Counted from the stretch's first letter, positions 9,816-20,471 are shown. The stretch: 64,000 nucleotides of DNA from Anaerovorax sp. IOR16 (GCF_017168145.1 NZ_JADQTL010000010.1:1-64000), one strand, 5' to 3'. Notes: a model not told the origin generated them from the sequence alone. A program made the numbers and translations.

Positions 9816-10388
9816 TTATTTTAGAAGTTCACCGAAAGAATTGTTTCCAAGGCCAGCTGCGTTTCCTTCATCTGTATCCAAATGAATTTCACATTCATGA
9901 CCATTTCCGGAACGTACTAATACGTTGTCGAAGATTAAACCTCTATCGCCTTCAACTTTAATGCTTACGATGTCCTTGTCTTTTACACCAGCTTCCTCTG
10001 CCTGTGCTGGAGAAAGGTGAATGTGACGCAATGCTACAATCACTCCATGATCCAACTCAACTTCTCCTGCAGGTCCAACCAGCTTTACTCCTGGAGTTCC
10101 TTCAAGCTTTCCTGATTCACGAATCGGGGCAGCAATACCGATGGTTCTTGCATCTGTCATTGCAAGTTCAATCTGAGTTTCAGGGCGAACCGGACCCAAT
10201 ACACGAATTCCTTTTAAGGTATTTTTAGGTCCTACAATATCAACTTTTTCTTCACATGCAAATTGTCCCGGCTGCTTTAAATCTTTAGTAGGGTGCAGCT
10301 CATAACCCTTTCCAAACAACGCTTCAAGATCTGCCTGACTTAAGTGCAGATGCTTATTGGATAATCCGATTGGTGCTTTGTAACTCAT
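9816..10388 (-). CDS. pduL: PduL-type phosphate propanoyltransferase (phosphotransacylase)
   Basis: 190 residues with the two-barrel PduL fold. It converts acyl-CoA and phosphate to acyl-phosphate and CoA. Zinc-binding histidines lie in SNKHLHLSQ (about 10-18) and RHIHLSP (about 122-128), and a later NGHECEIHLDTDE stretch carries the third site. No encapsulation peptide or microcompartment gene is nearby, so this is likely the free metabolic form that takes the place of Pta in some Clostridia. A good AAGGAG site precedes the ATG, 71 bp after hpt. Confidence 0.9.
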   Translation of the reverse strand: MSYKAPIGLSNKHLHLSQADLEALFGKGYELHPTKDLKQPGQFACEEKVDIVGPKNTLKGIRVLGPVRPETQIELAMTDARTIGIAAPIRESGKLEGTPGVKLVGPAGEVELDHGVIVALRHIHLSPAQAEEAGVKDKDIVSIKVEGDRGLIFDNVLVRSGNGHECEIHLDTDEGNAAGLGNNSFGELLK

Positions 10389-10459
10389 TTTTTTACTCTC
10401 CTTTTTTATGTACGTAAATTCTATTATTAAAAGGCTCAGAATTGAGTCTCCATAAACAT

Positions 10460-10996
10460 TTATTTTTCAACAAGAGAAGTGATATAAGGAAGGTTACGGT
10501 ATTTTTGATTGTAATCAAGTCCATAACCAACAATAAATTGATCTCCAACTTCAAAACCAGAATAATCTGCAGTAACATCCGCAGTTCTTCTAGCTGGTTT
10601 ATCAAGTAACGTACAAATTTTTAAACTCTTTGGTTTTCTTCCTAATAAATAATCTTTAAGATATTTTAAAGTCAATCCTGAATCAACAATATCTTCTACA
10701 ATTAAAACATTCTTACCCTCTATCGCTGTATCCAAATCCTTTAAAATACGTACGACACCAGAACTTTTTGTAGAAGCCCCATAACTGGAAACAGACATAA
10801 AGTCAATCATAACGTCCAAATCGATTTCACGAATCAAATCCGTCATAAACAACACGGCACCTTTTAAGATGCATACTGCTAAAATGGATTCACCTTTATA
10901 ATCCTCTGTAATCTGCTTTCCTAATTCTTTGGTTCTTGCTCTCAATTGCTCTTCGCTAATTAAAATTTCACCAAATTCATATTGCTTTTCTTTCAC
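10460..10996 (-). CDS. hpt: hypoxanthine phosphoribosyltransferase
   Basis: 178 residues, standard HPRT length. It makes IMP or GMP from hypoxanthine or guanine and PRPP. The PRPP motif [14 protein letters not shown] (about 100-113) and the SSYGAS flexible loop are present, as is the end motif [19 protein letters not shown]. Its ATG overlaps the DUF1232 stop codon by 4 nt, so the genes are translationally coupled. Confidence 0.96.
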   Translation of the reverse strand: MKEKQYEFGEILISEEQLRARTKELGKQITEDYKGESILAVCILKGAVLFMTDLIREIDLDVMIDFMSVSSYGASTKSSGVVRILKDLDTAIEGKNVLIVEDIVDSGLTLKYLKDYLLGRKPKSLKICTLLDKPARRTADVTADYSGFEVGDQFIVGYGLDYNQKYRNLPYITSLVEK

Positions 10997-11388
10997 GATC
11001 GTCTCTCCTTACTTTTCATGCAATCTTCTTTGCATTCTTCATCACTTTCCTGTTTCGTACACTCCTCATCCTCGCATACTTCAAAGTTTACATCATTTAT
11101 AATGTTTTTTCCACGATATTTTTTTGAAGTTGTTTTGATTTCTTCATCTCCAACCCAATATTTGTCCAGCTCGTCCTTCAAGTAGCTCAAGATAAATAAC
11201 CATAAAACAATATCATCCAAAAACCCCAAAACAGGAATGATGGGTGGTATTAAATCAAAAGGAAGAATCAAATATACAATACCTGCTATAATCAATGCCT
11301 TCTTTCTTTTTGGCACAGACTTATCTTTCATCATATATATGATTGCCTTAATTCGCTTTATTAGTACACTCCAGCTAATAAATTGCAT
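10993..11388 (-). CDS. DUF1232 (YkvA-like) membrane protein
   Basis: 131 residues. A YkvA/DUF1232 domain (about 15-75) has the signature [31 protein letters not shown] split into two membrane segments. The tail after residue 85 is charged and Cys-containing ([15 protein letters not shown]), unlike most family members; whether it binds metal is unknown. The start lies 3 bp after the engB stop codon, with GGAGG upstream, so it belongs to the same operon. Confidence 0.85.
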   Translation of the reverse strand: MQFISWSVLIKRIKAIIYMMKDKSVPKRKKALIIAGIVYLILPFDLIPPIIPVLGFLDDIVLWLFILSYLKDELDKYWVGDEEIKTTSKKYRGKNIINDVNFEVCEDEECTKQESDEECKEDCMKSKERRS

Positions 11389-11391
11389 GGT

Positions 11392-11979
11392 TTAATCCTC
11401 CAGCAGTAAATCAAAAACCTCCAGCAATTCGGTACTTCCGGTTTTCTTAAGTGAGGAAACCGGAATCACCAAATCATCTTGTGATAATTTTAAAGTTTTT
11501 CGAATGACTGAGATATTCTTAAACATCTCATTTCTTGAAATTTTATCCGCCTTCGTTGCCACTACGATACCATCTAAATCATAATACCGAAGCCATTCAT
11601 ACATTTGCACATCTTGCACAGATGGTGCATGACGAATATCTACAAGCTGTATTACTTTTAATAGATTCTGACGGTTGGACAAATAATTTTCCATCATATC
11701 TCCCCAACCCTCAGAAATAGACTTTGATACCTTTGCATATCCATATCCCGGAAGATCAACAATGCGAAAGCTATCATTGATTTCATAAAAATTAATGGTT
11801 CTTGTTTTCCCTGGATTGCCACTGACACGAGCAAAGTTTCTTCGATTTAATAGCATATTGATGAGTGAAGACTTTCCAACATTCGATCGTCCAGCAAAAG
11901 CAATCTCTTTTTGGTTGTCCTCTGGATACTGGGATTTTTTTACTGCAACCGCCAGCAAATCTGCCTTTTTAATAATCAT
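11392..11979 (-). CDS. engB: ribosome biogenesis GTP-binding protein EngB/YsxC
   Basis: 195 residues. A TrmE-Era-type GTPase for 50S subunit assembly. G1 is GRSNVGKS (about 31-38), G2 is in the PGKTRTINF stretch, G3 is DLPGYG, G4 is TKAD and G5 is VSSLKK. It follows lon by 26 bp, the order typical of Bacillota (clpX-lon-engB). Confidence 0.97.
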   Translation of the reverse strand: MIIKKADLLAVAVKKSQYPEDNQKEIAFAGRSNVGKSSLINMLLNRRNFARVSGNPGKTRTINFYEINDSFRIVDLPGYGYAKVSKSISEGWGDMMENYLSNRQNLLKVIQLVDIRHAPSVQDVQMYEWLRYYDLDGIVVATKADKISRNEMFKNISVIRKTLKLSQDDLVIPVSSLKKTGSTELLEVFDLLLED

Positions 11980-12005
11980 AACTTTCCTCCGTCGTTTTAT
12001 TGCTT

Positions 12006-14441
12006 TTACTTTACCAAAGCTTCTTTCAATGCATCTTCCACGGTATCCAGTAAAACAAAAGTTAAGTCTTTTCGTACCGCAGAAGGAATTTCTTCAATAT
12101 CCTTTTCATTGCCTCTTGGCAAAAGAACTTTTTTGATGCCGGCACGATGTGCTGCCATGACCTTTTCACGAATTCCTCCCACAGGAAGAACTTTACCCCT
12201 AAGTGTAATTTCTCCGGTCATGGAAACATCTTTTCTGACTGGCGTATTTGTCAAAGCAGAAATTACGGAAGTACACATTGTAACACCAGCCGAAGGGCCA
12301 TCCTTTGGCGTTGCCCCTTCCGGAATGTGAATGTGCAGATCTTTCTCCTTATAAAAGTCTTCATTGATGCTAAACTCTTTACATTGAGAACGAATGAAGC
12401 TGATACCAGCCTTTGCTGATTCCTGCATAACATCTCCAAGCTGACCGGTTAGAACCAGTTTTCCAGTTCCCGGCACTACGGTAGTTTCAATAAACAAAGT
12501 ATCTCCACCTACAATTGTCCATGCCATCCCTGTTGCAACACCAATTTCATCATTATCTTTGATGCGATCGTAGTGATAACGCTTTTTTCCCAAGTAGTGT
12601 TCGATATTCCTTGGAGTAACTCGCTTCTTTTTATCTTTTCCCTCAACAACTTGACGTGCAGCCTTACGACACACATTTGCAAGTTCACGTTCCAAATTTC
12701 TTACTCCAGATTCTCTTGTATAGTCATTTATGAGAGAACGTATTCCATCTTCGGAAATGGTAAGATCCTTTTCTTTCAGACCATGCTCTTTTCTTTGTTT
12801 CGGAAGCAGATATTTCTGTGCAATTTTCACCTTTTCTTCTTCCGTATAACCGGAAACAGAAATTACTTCCATACGATCAAGAAGCGGTCTTGGTATTGTT
12901 TCCGTTGAATTTGCTGTCGTAATAAACATGACCTTGGATAAATCAAATGGAAGTTCTAAATAATGATCCATAAATTCTTTGTTTTGCTCCGGATCTAAAA
13001 CCTCTAAAAGTGCCGAAGCAGGATCTCCTCGGAAATCTGCACCAATCTTGTCCACTTCATCAAATAAGAAAACGGGGTTACTGCTTCCTGCATCCTTCAT
13101 AGCGGAAACGATTCTGCCCGGTATCGCACCAATGTAAGTTCTTCTGTGTCCGCGAATTTCTGCTTCATCGCGTACTCCACCAAGTGACATACGGACAAAG
13201 TTTCGATTTACTGCTCGAGCGATGGATTTTGCGACAGAAGTTTTTCCCACACCTGGAGGCCCTACTAAACATAAAATAGGTCCTTTCATACTTCCTGCTA
13301 ACTTCATAACAGCTAAGTACTCTAATACACGTTCCTTAACCTTATTTAAGCCATAATGATCCTGATCCAAAATCTTCTTTGCTTCTTTGAGATCAATGCT
13401 ATCCTTTGTAGATTTATTCCAAGGCAAAGCCAAAACCCATTCGATATACGTACGAATGACGCCACCTTCAGCGGATGACGGCTGAATTTTATTCAGTCTT
13501 TTTATTTCCTTTTCCACTTTTTCATGCAACTTTGCCGGCAACTTTAATTTCTTTAATTGTTTCAGCCACTTTTGGATTTCATCCTCAATCCCCTCGTCTT
13601 GTCCCAATTCTTCTTGAATTGCACGAATCTGCTCACGTAAATAATACTCTTTCTGAGTTTTATTCATTTGAGTCTTTACCTTTGTACTGATATCGTTTTC
13701 AATATGAAGAATTTCAATTTCTCGGCTAAGCAATGATCCAAGAATCTCCAATCGTTCTTCTATATCAAAGGCATTTAAAATGGATTGTTTCTCCTCAATT
13801 TTAACATCAAGGTTAGAAGTTATAATATCTGCGAGTCTACCCGGCTGATCCTCAGATGCAACCGAAGAAAGAACATCCATACCGCCCTTCGGTGTAAAGC
13901 TAAGATATTCTTCAAATTCATTTAGAACAGTACGCATAAGTGCTACAATCCGTGGAGGCAGCACTTCAAAACGTTCGTCATAAATTTCATCAACCTCACA
14001 TTTAAAATAAGGGACTTCCTTTAATAAGTTACACATTTCTCCACGACACACGCCCTCAACCAAAACACGAATATTGTCTCCTGGAAGTTTTAGCATCTGT
14101 TTAATTTTAGCTACTGTACCTATATGATAAAAATCTTTTTTAGTAGGTAAATCTGTTTCTGCATCTTTTTGTGCAGTCAAAAATACCATTTGATTAATCA
14201 TCATAGCTTTTTCTAAAGCTGCAATGGATTTTTCTCTGCCTATATCGAAATGAAGAACCATATTTGGAAATACAGTCAATCCTCTAAGAGGAATCAAAGG
14301 CATAATATGGGAGCCTTTTTCCTGTGTTCTATCTATTTCATCTTGTTTTTCATTATCGGCATTCATTTCAACATCTATATTTGTATTGATTTCAACAGGT
14401 TCTTGTTCTTCTAGGGCAGCCTTTTTCTTTTTCTCTACCAT
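12006..14441 (-). CDS. lon: ATP-dependent protease Lon (LonA)
   Basis: 811 residues with an acidic N-terminal extension of about 45 residues before the LonA N-domain (PLIPLRGLTVFPNM). The AAA+ module has Walker A GPPGVGKTS and Walker B FLFDEVDKI. The protease domain has the catalytic Ser in GPSAGVTM and the Lys in the GGIREKVMAAHRAGIKKVLLP region. It degrades misfolded and regulatory proteins in the cytoplasm. It follows clpX by 69 bp and has a strong AGGAGGGG site. Confidence 0.98.
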   Translation of the reverse strand: MVEKKKKAALEEQEPVEINTNIDVEMNADNEKQDEIDRTQEKGSHIMPLIPLRGLTVFPNMVLHFDIGREKSIAALEKAMMINQMVFLTAQKDAETDLPTKKDFYHIGTVAKIKQMLKLPGDNIRVLVEGVCRGEMCNLLKEVPYFKCEVDEIYDERFEVLPPRIVALMRTVLNEFEEYLSFTPKGGMDVLSSVASEDQPGRLADIITSNLDVKIEEKQSILNAFDIEERLEILGSLLSREIEILHIENDISTKVKTQMNKTQKEYYLREQIRAIQEELGQDEGIEDEIQKWLKQLKKLKLPAKLHEKVEKEIKRLNKIQPSSAEGGVIRTYIEWVLALPWNKSTKDSIDLKEAKKILDQDHYGLNKVKERVLEYLAVMKLAGSMKGPILCLVGPPGVGKTSVAKSIARAVNRNFVRMSLGGVRDEAEIRGHRRTYIGAIPGRIVSAMKDAGSSNPVFLFDEVDKIGADFRGDPASALLEVLDPEQNKEFMDHYLELPFDLSKVMFITTANSTETIPRPLLDRMEVISVSGYTEEEKVKIAQKYLLPKQRKEHGLKEKDLTISEDGIRSLINDYTRESGVRNLERELANVCRKAARQVVEGKDKKKRVTPRNIEHYLGKKRYHYDRIKDNDEIGVATGMAWTIVGGDTLFIETTVVPGTGKLVLTGQLGDVMQESAKAGISFIRSQCKEFSINEDFYKEKDLHIHIPEGATPKDGPSAGVTMCTSVISALTNTPVRKDVSMTGEITLRGKVLPVGGIREKVMAAHRAGIKKVLLPRGNEKDIEEIPSAVRKDLTFVLLDTVEDALKEALVK

Positions 14442-14510
14442 AGTTGTTCCCCTCCTTCTTAAAAAAACTAGATGCGCAAAGTAACAAAAACAGGCGGCAG
14501 AGCCGTCTGT

Positions 14511-15803
14511 TTATGATGCGGATTCTTCCTTTTCACTGCCTTCAGTGCTTTGGGTTCCCTCCAAAAGCACCAATGCCGGCCCAGTGTTACAATCAATTGT
14601 GCCTTTCGTTATAATACATTTGCGTATATCGTTTCTCGACGGAATCTCATACATAATATCTGTCATAACCTGCTCTAATATACTTCGTAATCCACGAGCA
14701 CCGGTTTTTCGTTCAATCGCTTTTTCAGCTACACGCATAATTGCGTCTTCTTCAATCTCTAATTCAACATCATCCAGTTCAAAAAGCTTTTTATATTGTT
14801 TTAAAATTGCATTCTTAGGCTCTCTGATAATTCTTACTAAAGCATCTCTGGTAAGTTCTTCCAAGGTAACCATAACCGGTAAACGTCCAATGAATTCTGG
14901 AATCAAACCAAATTTCAGTAAATCTTCTGGTTGTACTTTCTTTAATAAATCAGAAGAGTCAACTTTAGTTTGAACAATCTCTGAATTAAAACCAATGGTT
15001 TTTTCACCAATTCTTCTTTGAATGATTTTATCCAATCCATCAAAAGCACCGCCGCAAATAAATAATACGTTGGTTGTATCAAATTGAATGAAGTCTTGAT
15101 GTGGATGCTTTCTTCCACCTTGCGGCGGTACACTGGCAACCGTTCCCTCCAAGATTTTCAACAATGCTTGTTGAACCCCTTCTCCACTTACATCACGTGT
15201 AATGGAAGGATTTTCTGATTTCCTTGCAATTTTATCAATTTCATCCACATAGATGATACCTTTTTGAGCTTTATCTACATCATAGTCTGCGGCTTGGATT
15301 AATTTTAAGAGTATATTTTCTACATCCTCACCAACATAACCAGCTTCTGTAAGTGCCGTAGCATCAGCAATGGCAAAAGGTACATTTAATATCTTTGCCA
15401 ATGTCTGTGCAAGCAATGTTTTACCTGAACCAGTTGGTCCAATCATAACAATATTACTTTTTTGAAGTTCAACATCGTCACTCTTTTGTTTTTTTATGCT
15501 GTTAATTCTCTTGTAATGGTTGTATACTGCTACAGCAAGCGTTTTCTTTGCACTATCCTGATCAATAACGTAATCGGATAAAATCTGTGCAATTTCTTTA
15601 GGTCTTGGTAAGGACCCAGATTCTATTTGACTTTTTCCCTGTTCTTCAACCACAGAGAACTCTTCATTTATAATATCTTGACATAACTCGATACATTCAT
15701 CACAAATATATACATTGGGCCCTGCAACTAATCTGCGAACCTGGTCTTGCGGTTTCCCGCAGAAGGAGCATCGAAGCTGCTTGCTTTCATCATACTTGCT
15801 CAT
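14511..15803 (-). CDS. clpX: ATP-dependent Clp protease ATP-binding subunit ClpX
   Basis: About 430 residues. The N-terminal zinc-binding domain has Cys pairs CSFCGKP and CDECIELC, followed by an AAA+ domain with Walker A GPTGSGKT, Walker [10 protein letters not shown] and the IGF loop TIGFNSE that docks to ClpP. It unfolds substrates, including ssrA-tagged proteins made by the tmRNA at 48.6 kb. ATG 15803 is chosen because GGGGAGG lies 6 nt upstream; the in-frame codon at 15818 precedes that site. It begins 11 bp after the clpP stop codon. Confidence 0.98.
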   Translation of the reverse strand: MSKYDESKQLRCSFCGKPQDQVRRLVAGPNVYICDECIELCQDIINEEFSVVEEQGKSQIESGSLPRPKEIAQILSDYVIDQDSAKKTLAVAVYNHYKRINSIKKQKSDDVELQKSNIVMIGPTGSGKTLLAQTLAKILNVPFAIADATALTEAGYVGEDVENILLKLIQAADYDVDKAQKGIIYVDEIDKIARKSENPSITRDVSGEGVQQALLKILEGTVASVPPQGGRKHPHQDFIQFDTTNVLFICGGAFDGLDKIIQRRIGEKTIGFNSEIVQTKVDSSDLLKKVQPEDLLKFGLIPEFIGRLPVMVTLEELTRDALVRIIREPKNAILKQYKKLFELDDVELEIEEDAIMRVAEKAIERKTGARGLRSILEQVMTDIMYEIPSRNDIRKCIITKGTIDCNTGPALVLLEGTQSTEGSEKEESAS

Positions 15804-15814
15804 ATATCCTCCCC

Positions 15815-16399
15815 TCATTTTCTAGTGGCAATCACCTTGTCAATAATCCCATACTTCAAGGCATCTTCTGCATCCATGAAATTATCACGATCGGTGTCAC
15901 GCTCAATGGTAGCAAAATCCTGCCCTGTGTTTAAGCTTAAAATACGATTCAGCTTATCTTTTGTTTTGATAATCCGCTCTGCATGAATTCTTAAATCCTC
16001 TGCCTGACCTTTCATACCTCCCAAAGGCTGATGAATCATAATTTCTGCATTTGGCAGCGCAAATCTCTTTCCCTTTTCACCCGAGGATAACAGAAATGCC
16101 CCCATACTTGCTGCCATACCAATGCATATCGTTGAAACATCTGGTTTGATGTACTGCATCGTATCATAAATTGCCATCCCTGCGGTAATTGAGCCTCCCG
16201 GGCTGTTAATATAAAAGCTAATATCCTTTTCAGCATCCTCAGATTCTAAAAACAAAAGCTGAGCAACCACAAGACTTGCTGTGGTTTCATTTACTTCCTC
16301 ACCTAAAAATACAATTCTATCTTTCAATAATCTTGAATAAATATCATAGGAGCGTTCGCCTCTGCTGCTTTGTTCCACTACCATAGGAATTAAACTCAT
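15815..16399 (-). CDS. clpP: ATP-dependent Clp protease proteolytic subunit
   Basis: 194 residues. The serine protease triad is visible: Ser in [12 protein letters not shown] (about 98), His in [10 protein letters not shown] (about 123), Asp in [10 protein letters not shown] (about 172). It forms a 14-mer that pairs with ClpX. It sits in the order tig-clpP-clpX-lon, widely conserved in bacteria. Confidence 0.98.
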   Translation of the reverse strand: MSLIPMVVEQSSRGERSYDIYSRLLKDRIVFLGEEVNETTASLVVAQLLFLESEDAEKDISFYINSPGGSITAGMAIYDTMQYIKPDVSTICIGMAASMGAFLLSSGEKGKRFALPNAEIMIHQPLGGMKGQAEDLRIHAERIIKTKDKLNRILSLNTGQDFATIERDTDRDNFMDAEDALKYGIIDKVIATRK

Positions 16400-16439
16400 T
16401 TTTTCTTTACCCCTCTCTTTTTGATGTATATACTATTTA

Positions 16440-17729
16440 TTACTCAATTATCGCATTTTCAAACATAAATTCGATGGCTTTTCTCATTTTTATATCCTGC
16501 TGTAAGTAAGCAAGGTTTTCCATCTGCATCATAGCCTGTAGCTTAGACAGTTCCATTTTATACATATCAGCCATAGCCTGCATTTCTTTTTCCATTTCTT
16601 CTTTTGAAACTTCCATTTTTTCTGCATCAGCAACTGCTTCTATTACAAGACGAGTTTTAACCTTTTTCTGAGCATCTGGACGAAGGTCTTCTCTCAAATC
16701 TTTCAATTCCTTATTCAAATATTGACAGTACATTTGTAAATTTAGTCCTTGGCGTGACAACTGCTGCTCAAACTCCTGAAGCATTTCATTTAACTGATCT
16801 TCAACCATGCAATCCGGAATATCAATTTCATTTGCTTCGTATACCTTTTCCAATACAGCATTCTTTGTTTCATATTCTACCGCTTCTTCTGCTGCTTTTT
16901 CTAATTTTTCTATTGTTTCCTTTTTTAACTCTTCGAGAGTGTCAAATTCACTTACATCTTTTGCAAAGTCATCATCAAGTACTGGTAATTCCTGTTCCTT
17001 AATTTCATGTACCTTGCATTTGAAAACAGCTTCTTTTCCAGCTAAGTTTTCTGCATGATATTCTTCAGGGAAAGTAACCTTCACATCTCTTTCCTCACCG
17101 GCATTTGCACCAATCAACTGTTCCTCAAATCCAGGAATAAATGTATTGGATCCTAAAGCTAACGGCTGTCTTTCTGCAGTGCCACCTTCAAACTGTTCTT
17201 CGCCTACAAAACCAGCATAATCAATTAATACAGTGTCGCCTTCTTTTGCTGCTCTATCAACAACAACCATTCTTGCATTTCTCTTCTGTAATCCTTCTAA
17301 CTCTTTATTTACATCTTCATCCGTAACTGGATGTTCGATTTTTGCTACCTTAACGCCTTTATAATCCTTAACTTCAAATTCAGGCATACAAGTTACGGTA
17401 ATGGTAACTGTAAAATCTTTACCTTTTTCAATTTTATCCTCACCAAAATCAGCAGATGGTCGATCTACCGGGTTCAATGACAAGTCTTTTAAAGCCTGCG
17501 GATATCCTGCTGCAAACATTTCGTTGATTGCATCCTCATAAAAAACATCTTCGCCAAACTTAGATTCAATTAATTTTCTCGGAGCCTTTCCTTTACGAAA
17601 ACCATCCACTACAAATTTACCTTTGCTCTTCTGATAAGCCTCTTCCAATGCCTTTTCGAAATCTTCAGCAGAAAAGGTCATAGTGAATTTTGCGTCATTT
17701 TTTTCTTTAGTTAATAAAGTTGCTTTCAT
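16440..17729 (-). CDS. tig: trigger factor (ribosome-bound peptidyl-prolyl isomerase)
   Basis: 429 residues from ATG 17729. Ribosome-binding domain with a GFRKGKAPRKL signature (about 43-53), FKBP-type domain (about 155-240, GDTVLIDYAGFVGEEQFEGG), and a helical C-terminal chaperone domain. It binds nascent chains at the ribosome exit. The longer reading to 17792 adds residues unlike the family, and GGAGG lies just before ATG 17729. It heads the Clp/Lon cluster. Confidence 0.96.
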   Translation of the reverse strand: MKATLLTKEKNDAKFTMTFSAEDFEKALEEAYQKSKGKFVVDGFRKGKAPRKLIESKFGEDVFYEDAINEMFAAGYPQALKDLSLNPVDRPSADFGEDKIEKGKDFTVTITVTCMPEFEVKDYKGVKVAKIEHPVTDEDVNKELEGLQKRNARMVVVDRAAKEGDTVLIDYAGFVGEEQFEGGTAERQPLALGSNTFIPGFEEQLIGANAGEERDVKVTFPEEYHAENLAGKEAVFKCKVHEIKEQELPVLDDDFAKDVSEFDTLEELKKETIEKLEKAAEEAVEYETKNAVLEKVYEANEIDIPDCMVEDQLNEMLQEFEQQLSRQGLNLQMYCQYLNKELKDLREDLRPDAQKKVKTRLVIEAVADAEKMEVSKEEMEKEMQAMADMYKMELSKLQAMMQMENLAYLQQDIKMRKAIEFMFENAIIE

Positions 17730-18035
17730 TTTTGTCCTCCATCTCAACGAACAAGGCAAACAAAATGACCATATCTCTTTAGGAATAACCATAAATTTGC
17801 CTAGCTATATTTTTATTTTATTTTATTCCCATATGCAGAATAGCAAATGGGTATAAGTGTAAATCTTTTTACACTTGTTTTTTCTTATTTTCTACGTCTA
17901 ATTTACGAAAATGCATAAACTGCGCACATTATTATATCGTTTTCCCACTATAAAGTAAAGAGTATTTACGAAAAAGAGGCTTTTGACCACATTTATACCC
18001 CTTTATCACCCTATATTACCCTTTTTTTATTAAAA
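17730..18035. other. intergenic region upstream of tig
   Basis: About 300 AT-rich bases between tig and the CYTH gene. It contains a small hairpin (GTGTAAA near 17857 with TTTACAC) and must hold the tig promoter, but I see no convincing -35/-10 pair and no conserved RNA. Confidence 0.4.
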
Positions 18036-18075
18036 ATAATAGAAGAGACTCGATTTTTTCATCAAGTCCCTCATT
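18036..18075 (-). terminator. terminator after the CYTH gene
   Basis: On the minus strand, AGGGACTTGAT pairs with ATCGAGTCTCT (G-U pairs allowed), followed by TCTATTATTTTTA, just past the stop codon at 18082. Confidence 0.7.
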
Positions 18076-18081
18076 ATTTTT

Positions 18082-18732
18082 CTATTTTTTATCGTTTTTT
18101 TTGGCCATTCCTACCTTTAACAGATCCAGGCCTCTCGCATATTTACTTCGATTCTCAGCCTTTAGATTGTATTTTTGTGCAAGTCGTTCCCCAATTACGC
18201 TTACTTCTTCCTCCTCACCAGAGAATAATTCAATCTCCAGTTCACAAATCGGTACCGTACCAAAATCTGTCACAATTTCACCTTCATCAATTGCAACTTC
18301 ACAAATGGCATTTCCCGAATCAATGCGCATACGTTTGCGTAAAAAACAGGTTTCAATTAAACTACGCAACTGCTTATCCCCTAAAAGTTCAAGGACAGCT
18401 CTCCCTTGTTCACTTTCCTTAAAAACTTCCGGTGACGGCATAATTAAACATGCCTCATCGTTGATTGGAACATTAATTTCCTCTCTACTATGAAGTCCTT
18501 CTTCGCAGCTTCCGTTCCATTTTAAGGAAGCTACCACTCGATTTCCTTCCATCCGTACACGAAAAGCAATATCATGCTTAGACAAGACATAATCATCGGT
18601 GTCAAAATACGCGGCTTTCATTAAAATAGTTTCTCGTGATTCTATGTCTGCTATGCGTAAAAGATCCTCGTCATCCCAAATATTTTCGGCACATTCTTTA
18701 TCCCCTATGCCATATTTCATTTCTATTTCCAT
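18082..18732 (-). CDS. CYTH domain protein (putative triphosphatase)
   Basis: 216 residues. The N-terminal EIEMK matches the ExExK metal/triphosphate motif that defines CYTH domains, followed by the tunnel-fold pattern FRVRMEGNRVVASLKWNG and a late ELEIELFSG strand. Family members hydrolyse inorganic triphosphate or make cAMP; without a CHAD partner the substrate stays open. It is monocistronic and divergent from the rubredoxin-like gene. Confidence 0.87.
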   Translation of the reverse strand: MEIEMKYGIGDKECAENIWDDEDLLRIADIESRETILMKAAYFDTDDYVLSKHDIAFRVRMEGNRVVASLKWNGSCEEGLHSREEINVPINDEACLIMPSPEVFKESEQGRAVLELLGDKQLRSLIETCFLRKRMRIDSGNAICEVAIDEGEIVTDFGTVPICELEIELFSGEEEEVSVIGERLAQKYNLKAENRSKYARGLDLLKVGMAKKNDKK

Positions 18733-18965
18733 CTTAAGACCTTTTCCTTTTTTTCTTCAGTTTTCACAGTAAGAGTTCCTTCTTTGGAAAAAGAAGACTA
18801 TTAGATAGTACCATTTTTTAAGCAATATTACAACTGAAAGTTCTTGTTTGGTTTTGTCGAATAAAATTGAAATAAACATTTTATTATCATGTTTGCTTGG
18901 TTTTTATCGTGGGTATAATAAAAATATTAATAAAATATAAACCTATATTAAAGGAGGAAATGATT

Positions 18966-19295
18966 ATGTTATGGAAATGTAGTGTATGTGGTTATATTAC
19001 GGAAGGGGATTCCGCTCCAAGTACCTGTCCAAAATGTGGTGCTCCAGCAGAAAAATTCACTTCTCTTTCCGAAGAGGCATCTGAAAAGATATATAAGGCA
19101 GATCGTACCAATGATATTCACCATGAAATTGCAGCTTTAGCAGCAAAAATCAATACACTTTGCAAAGAAGGCTTGGAAATCAACCTAGATCCAGGATGCA
19201 ACAGTGCTTTCTATGCCTCTAAAAAGCGTGCTTGGCAAATTAAACAGCTTGTAAAAGCAGAAATTGCTTCTCACGTTGCGAAAGAAAAATATTAA
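18966..19295 (+). CDS. rubredoxin-like zinc/iron ribbon protein
   Basis: 109 residues. The first 35 form a rubredoxin-like domain (WKCSVCGYI and CPKCGAPAEKF, two CxxC pairs). The rest is helical and unlike rubrerythrin, as it lacks ferritin-type ExxH repeats. It probably carries one metal ion for electron transfer or protein contact. ATG 18966 follows AAAGGAGG by 8 nt. It has its own terminator. Confidence 0.78.
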   Translation: MLWKCSVCGYITEGDSAPSTCPKCGAPAEKFTSLSEEASEKIYKADRTNDIHHEIAALAAKINTLCKEGLEINLDPGCNSAFYASKKRAWQIKQLVKAEIASHVAKEKY

Positions 19296-19348
19296 TCACT
19301 TAATTTACATATTTAATGAGATAGATTGATATTTATTTTAATAATTAA

Positions 19349-19379
19349 AAGGACGTTTCAACTGAAACGTCCTTTTTCA
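19349..19379. terminator. bidirectional terminator
   Basis: The perfect stem AAAAGGACGTTTC / GAAACGTCCTTTT has T-runs on both strands, between the convergent rubredoxin-like gene and the PTS-IIC-like gene. Confidence 0.9.
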
Positions 19380-19387
19380 TACAACTA

Positions 19388-20431
19388 TTATAGATCTAAT
19401 TTATAATCGCCTACTTTAATTTTTCCTAATTTTTTCAAACCATAATCTGTAATCCAAGCAATAACAGCTGGAAGAATAAAATGTAAAATTAAAATAAAAA
19501 AGAAGACTTGTCCATGAAATCCCATAGAGGTAAATGTTCCAATTTGTCCAACAAATCCAGATGTTCCCATGCCTGAACCAGCCGGTATATTCGTCATTGT
19601 AAAGTATTTACTGGTTGCAATCGGACCGATGATTGCACCCGCCAACGTTGGTGGAAGTAATATCCAAGGATTCTTTATAATATTTGATACCTGCAGCATA
19701 GAAGTACCAATACCTTGCGCCAGTAATCCTCCAACTCCATTTTCCCGAAAACTAATGACTGCAAATCCAATCATTTGTGCACAGCACCCTACCGTTGCTG
19801 CGCCTCCGGCTAATCCGCTCAAATCCAGCATAATGCAAAGTGCAGCACTTGAAATCGGTGCAGTCAAAACTAATCCAACAACAACTGCAACTATAATCCC
19901 CATCAAAAATGGTCTCATCTCCGTAGCTGTCATAATAATTTTTCCAAGCCCAGTCATCAATGCTGAAACAACAGGTCCAAAAAAATGAGCAGCAACCGCT
20001 CCCATAACAATTGTCACAAATGGTGTTACAATAATATCTACCTTTGTTTCTTTTGAAACCGCTTTCCCAAACTCTGCTCCAAATGCTGCGGCAAGAAAAG
20101 CACCTGCCGGTCCACCTAATTCAGCACCCATTCCTCCTGTAATGATACTTGCAAAGAGTACTAAAGGTGGTGATTTTAGTCCAAAGGCAACAGCACCGCC
20201 AATCGCTGGACCCATAAATTTCATTGCAGTACCCCCAGTGGCAATAAAGAAGTCAGACACTACATTACCACCTAAAAGCAAAGCACTTTGCTCCCCCAAT
20301 GTTTTTATAATTAATCCAATTAAAAGAGAGGCAAATAAACCTAAGGCCATTGCCGATAAAGCATCATTAAAATAACGCTTGGCAGAAAACTCAATATCCT
20401 TTCGTTTTAAAAACTGTTTTACACGCTCCAT
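19388..20431 (-). CDS. PTS EIIC-like membrane permease (PTS_EIIC_2 type)
   Basis: About 347 residues with eight to ten membrane segments and glycine-rich loops (GGMGAELGGPAGAF, PAGSGMGTSGFVGQ) typical of the stand-alone PTS_EIIC_2 family. No EIIA or EIIB domain is fused or adjacent, so phosphotransfer is doubtful. Its promoter shares the control region of the divergent niaR gene, which suggests a role in uptake of nicotinate or a related vitamin; that is inference. ATG 20431 has GGAGGG 5 nt upstream. Confidence 0.78.
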   Translation of the reverse strand: MERVKQFLKRKDIEFSAKRYFNDALSAMALGLFASLLIGLIIKTLGEQSALLLGGNVVSDFFIATGGTAMKFMGPAIGGAVAFGLKSPPLVLFASIITGGMGAELGGPAGAFLAAAFGAEFGKAVSKETKVDIIVTPFVTIVMGAVAAHFFGPVVSALMTGLGKIIMTATEMRPFLMGIIVAVVVGLVLTAPISSAALCIMLDLSGLAGGAATVGCCAQMIGFAVISFRENGVGGLLAQGIGTSMLQVSNIIKNPWILLPPTLAGAIIGPIATSKYFTMTNIPAGSGMGTSGFVGQIGTFTSMGFHGQVFFFILILHFILPAVIAWITDYGLKKLGKIKVGDYKLDL

Positions 20432-20471
20432 TCTTCCCTCCAAATAAAAATCTATGTACTAAAACGTTTTT

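Noticed and set aside
17975-18000. CtsR-like heptad GGTCAAA upstream of tig on the minus strand
   Set aside because: Only one good heptad is present; the second repeat (GTATAAA) is too weak and it lies about 250 bp from the start.
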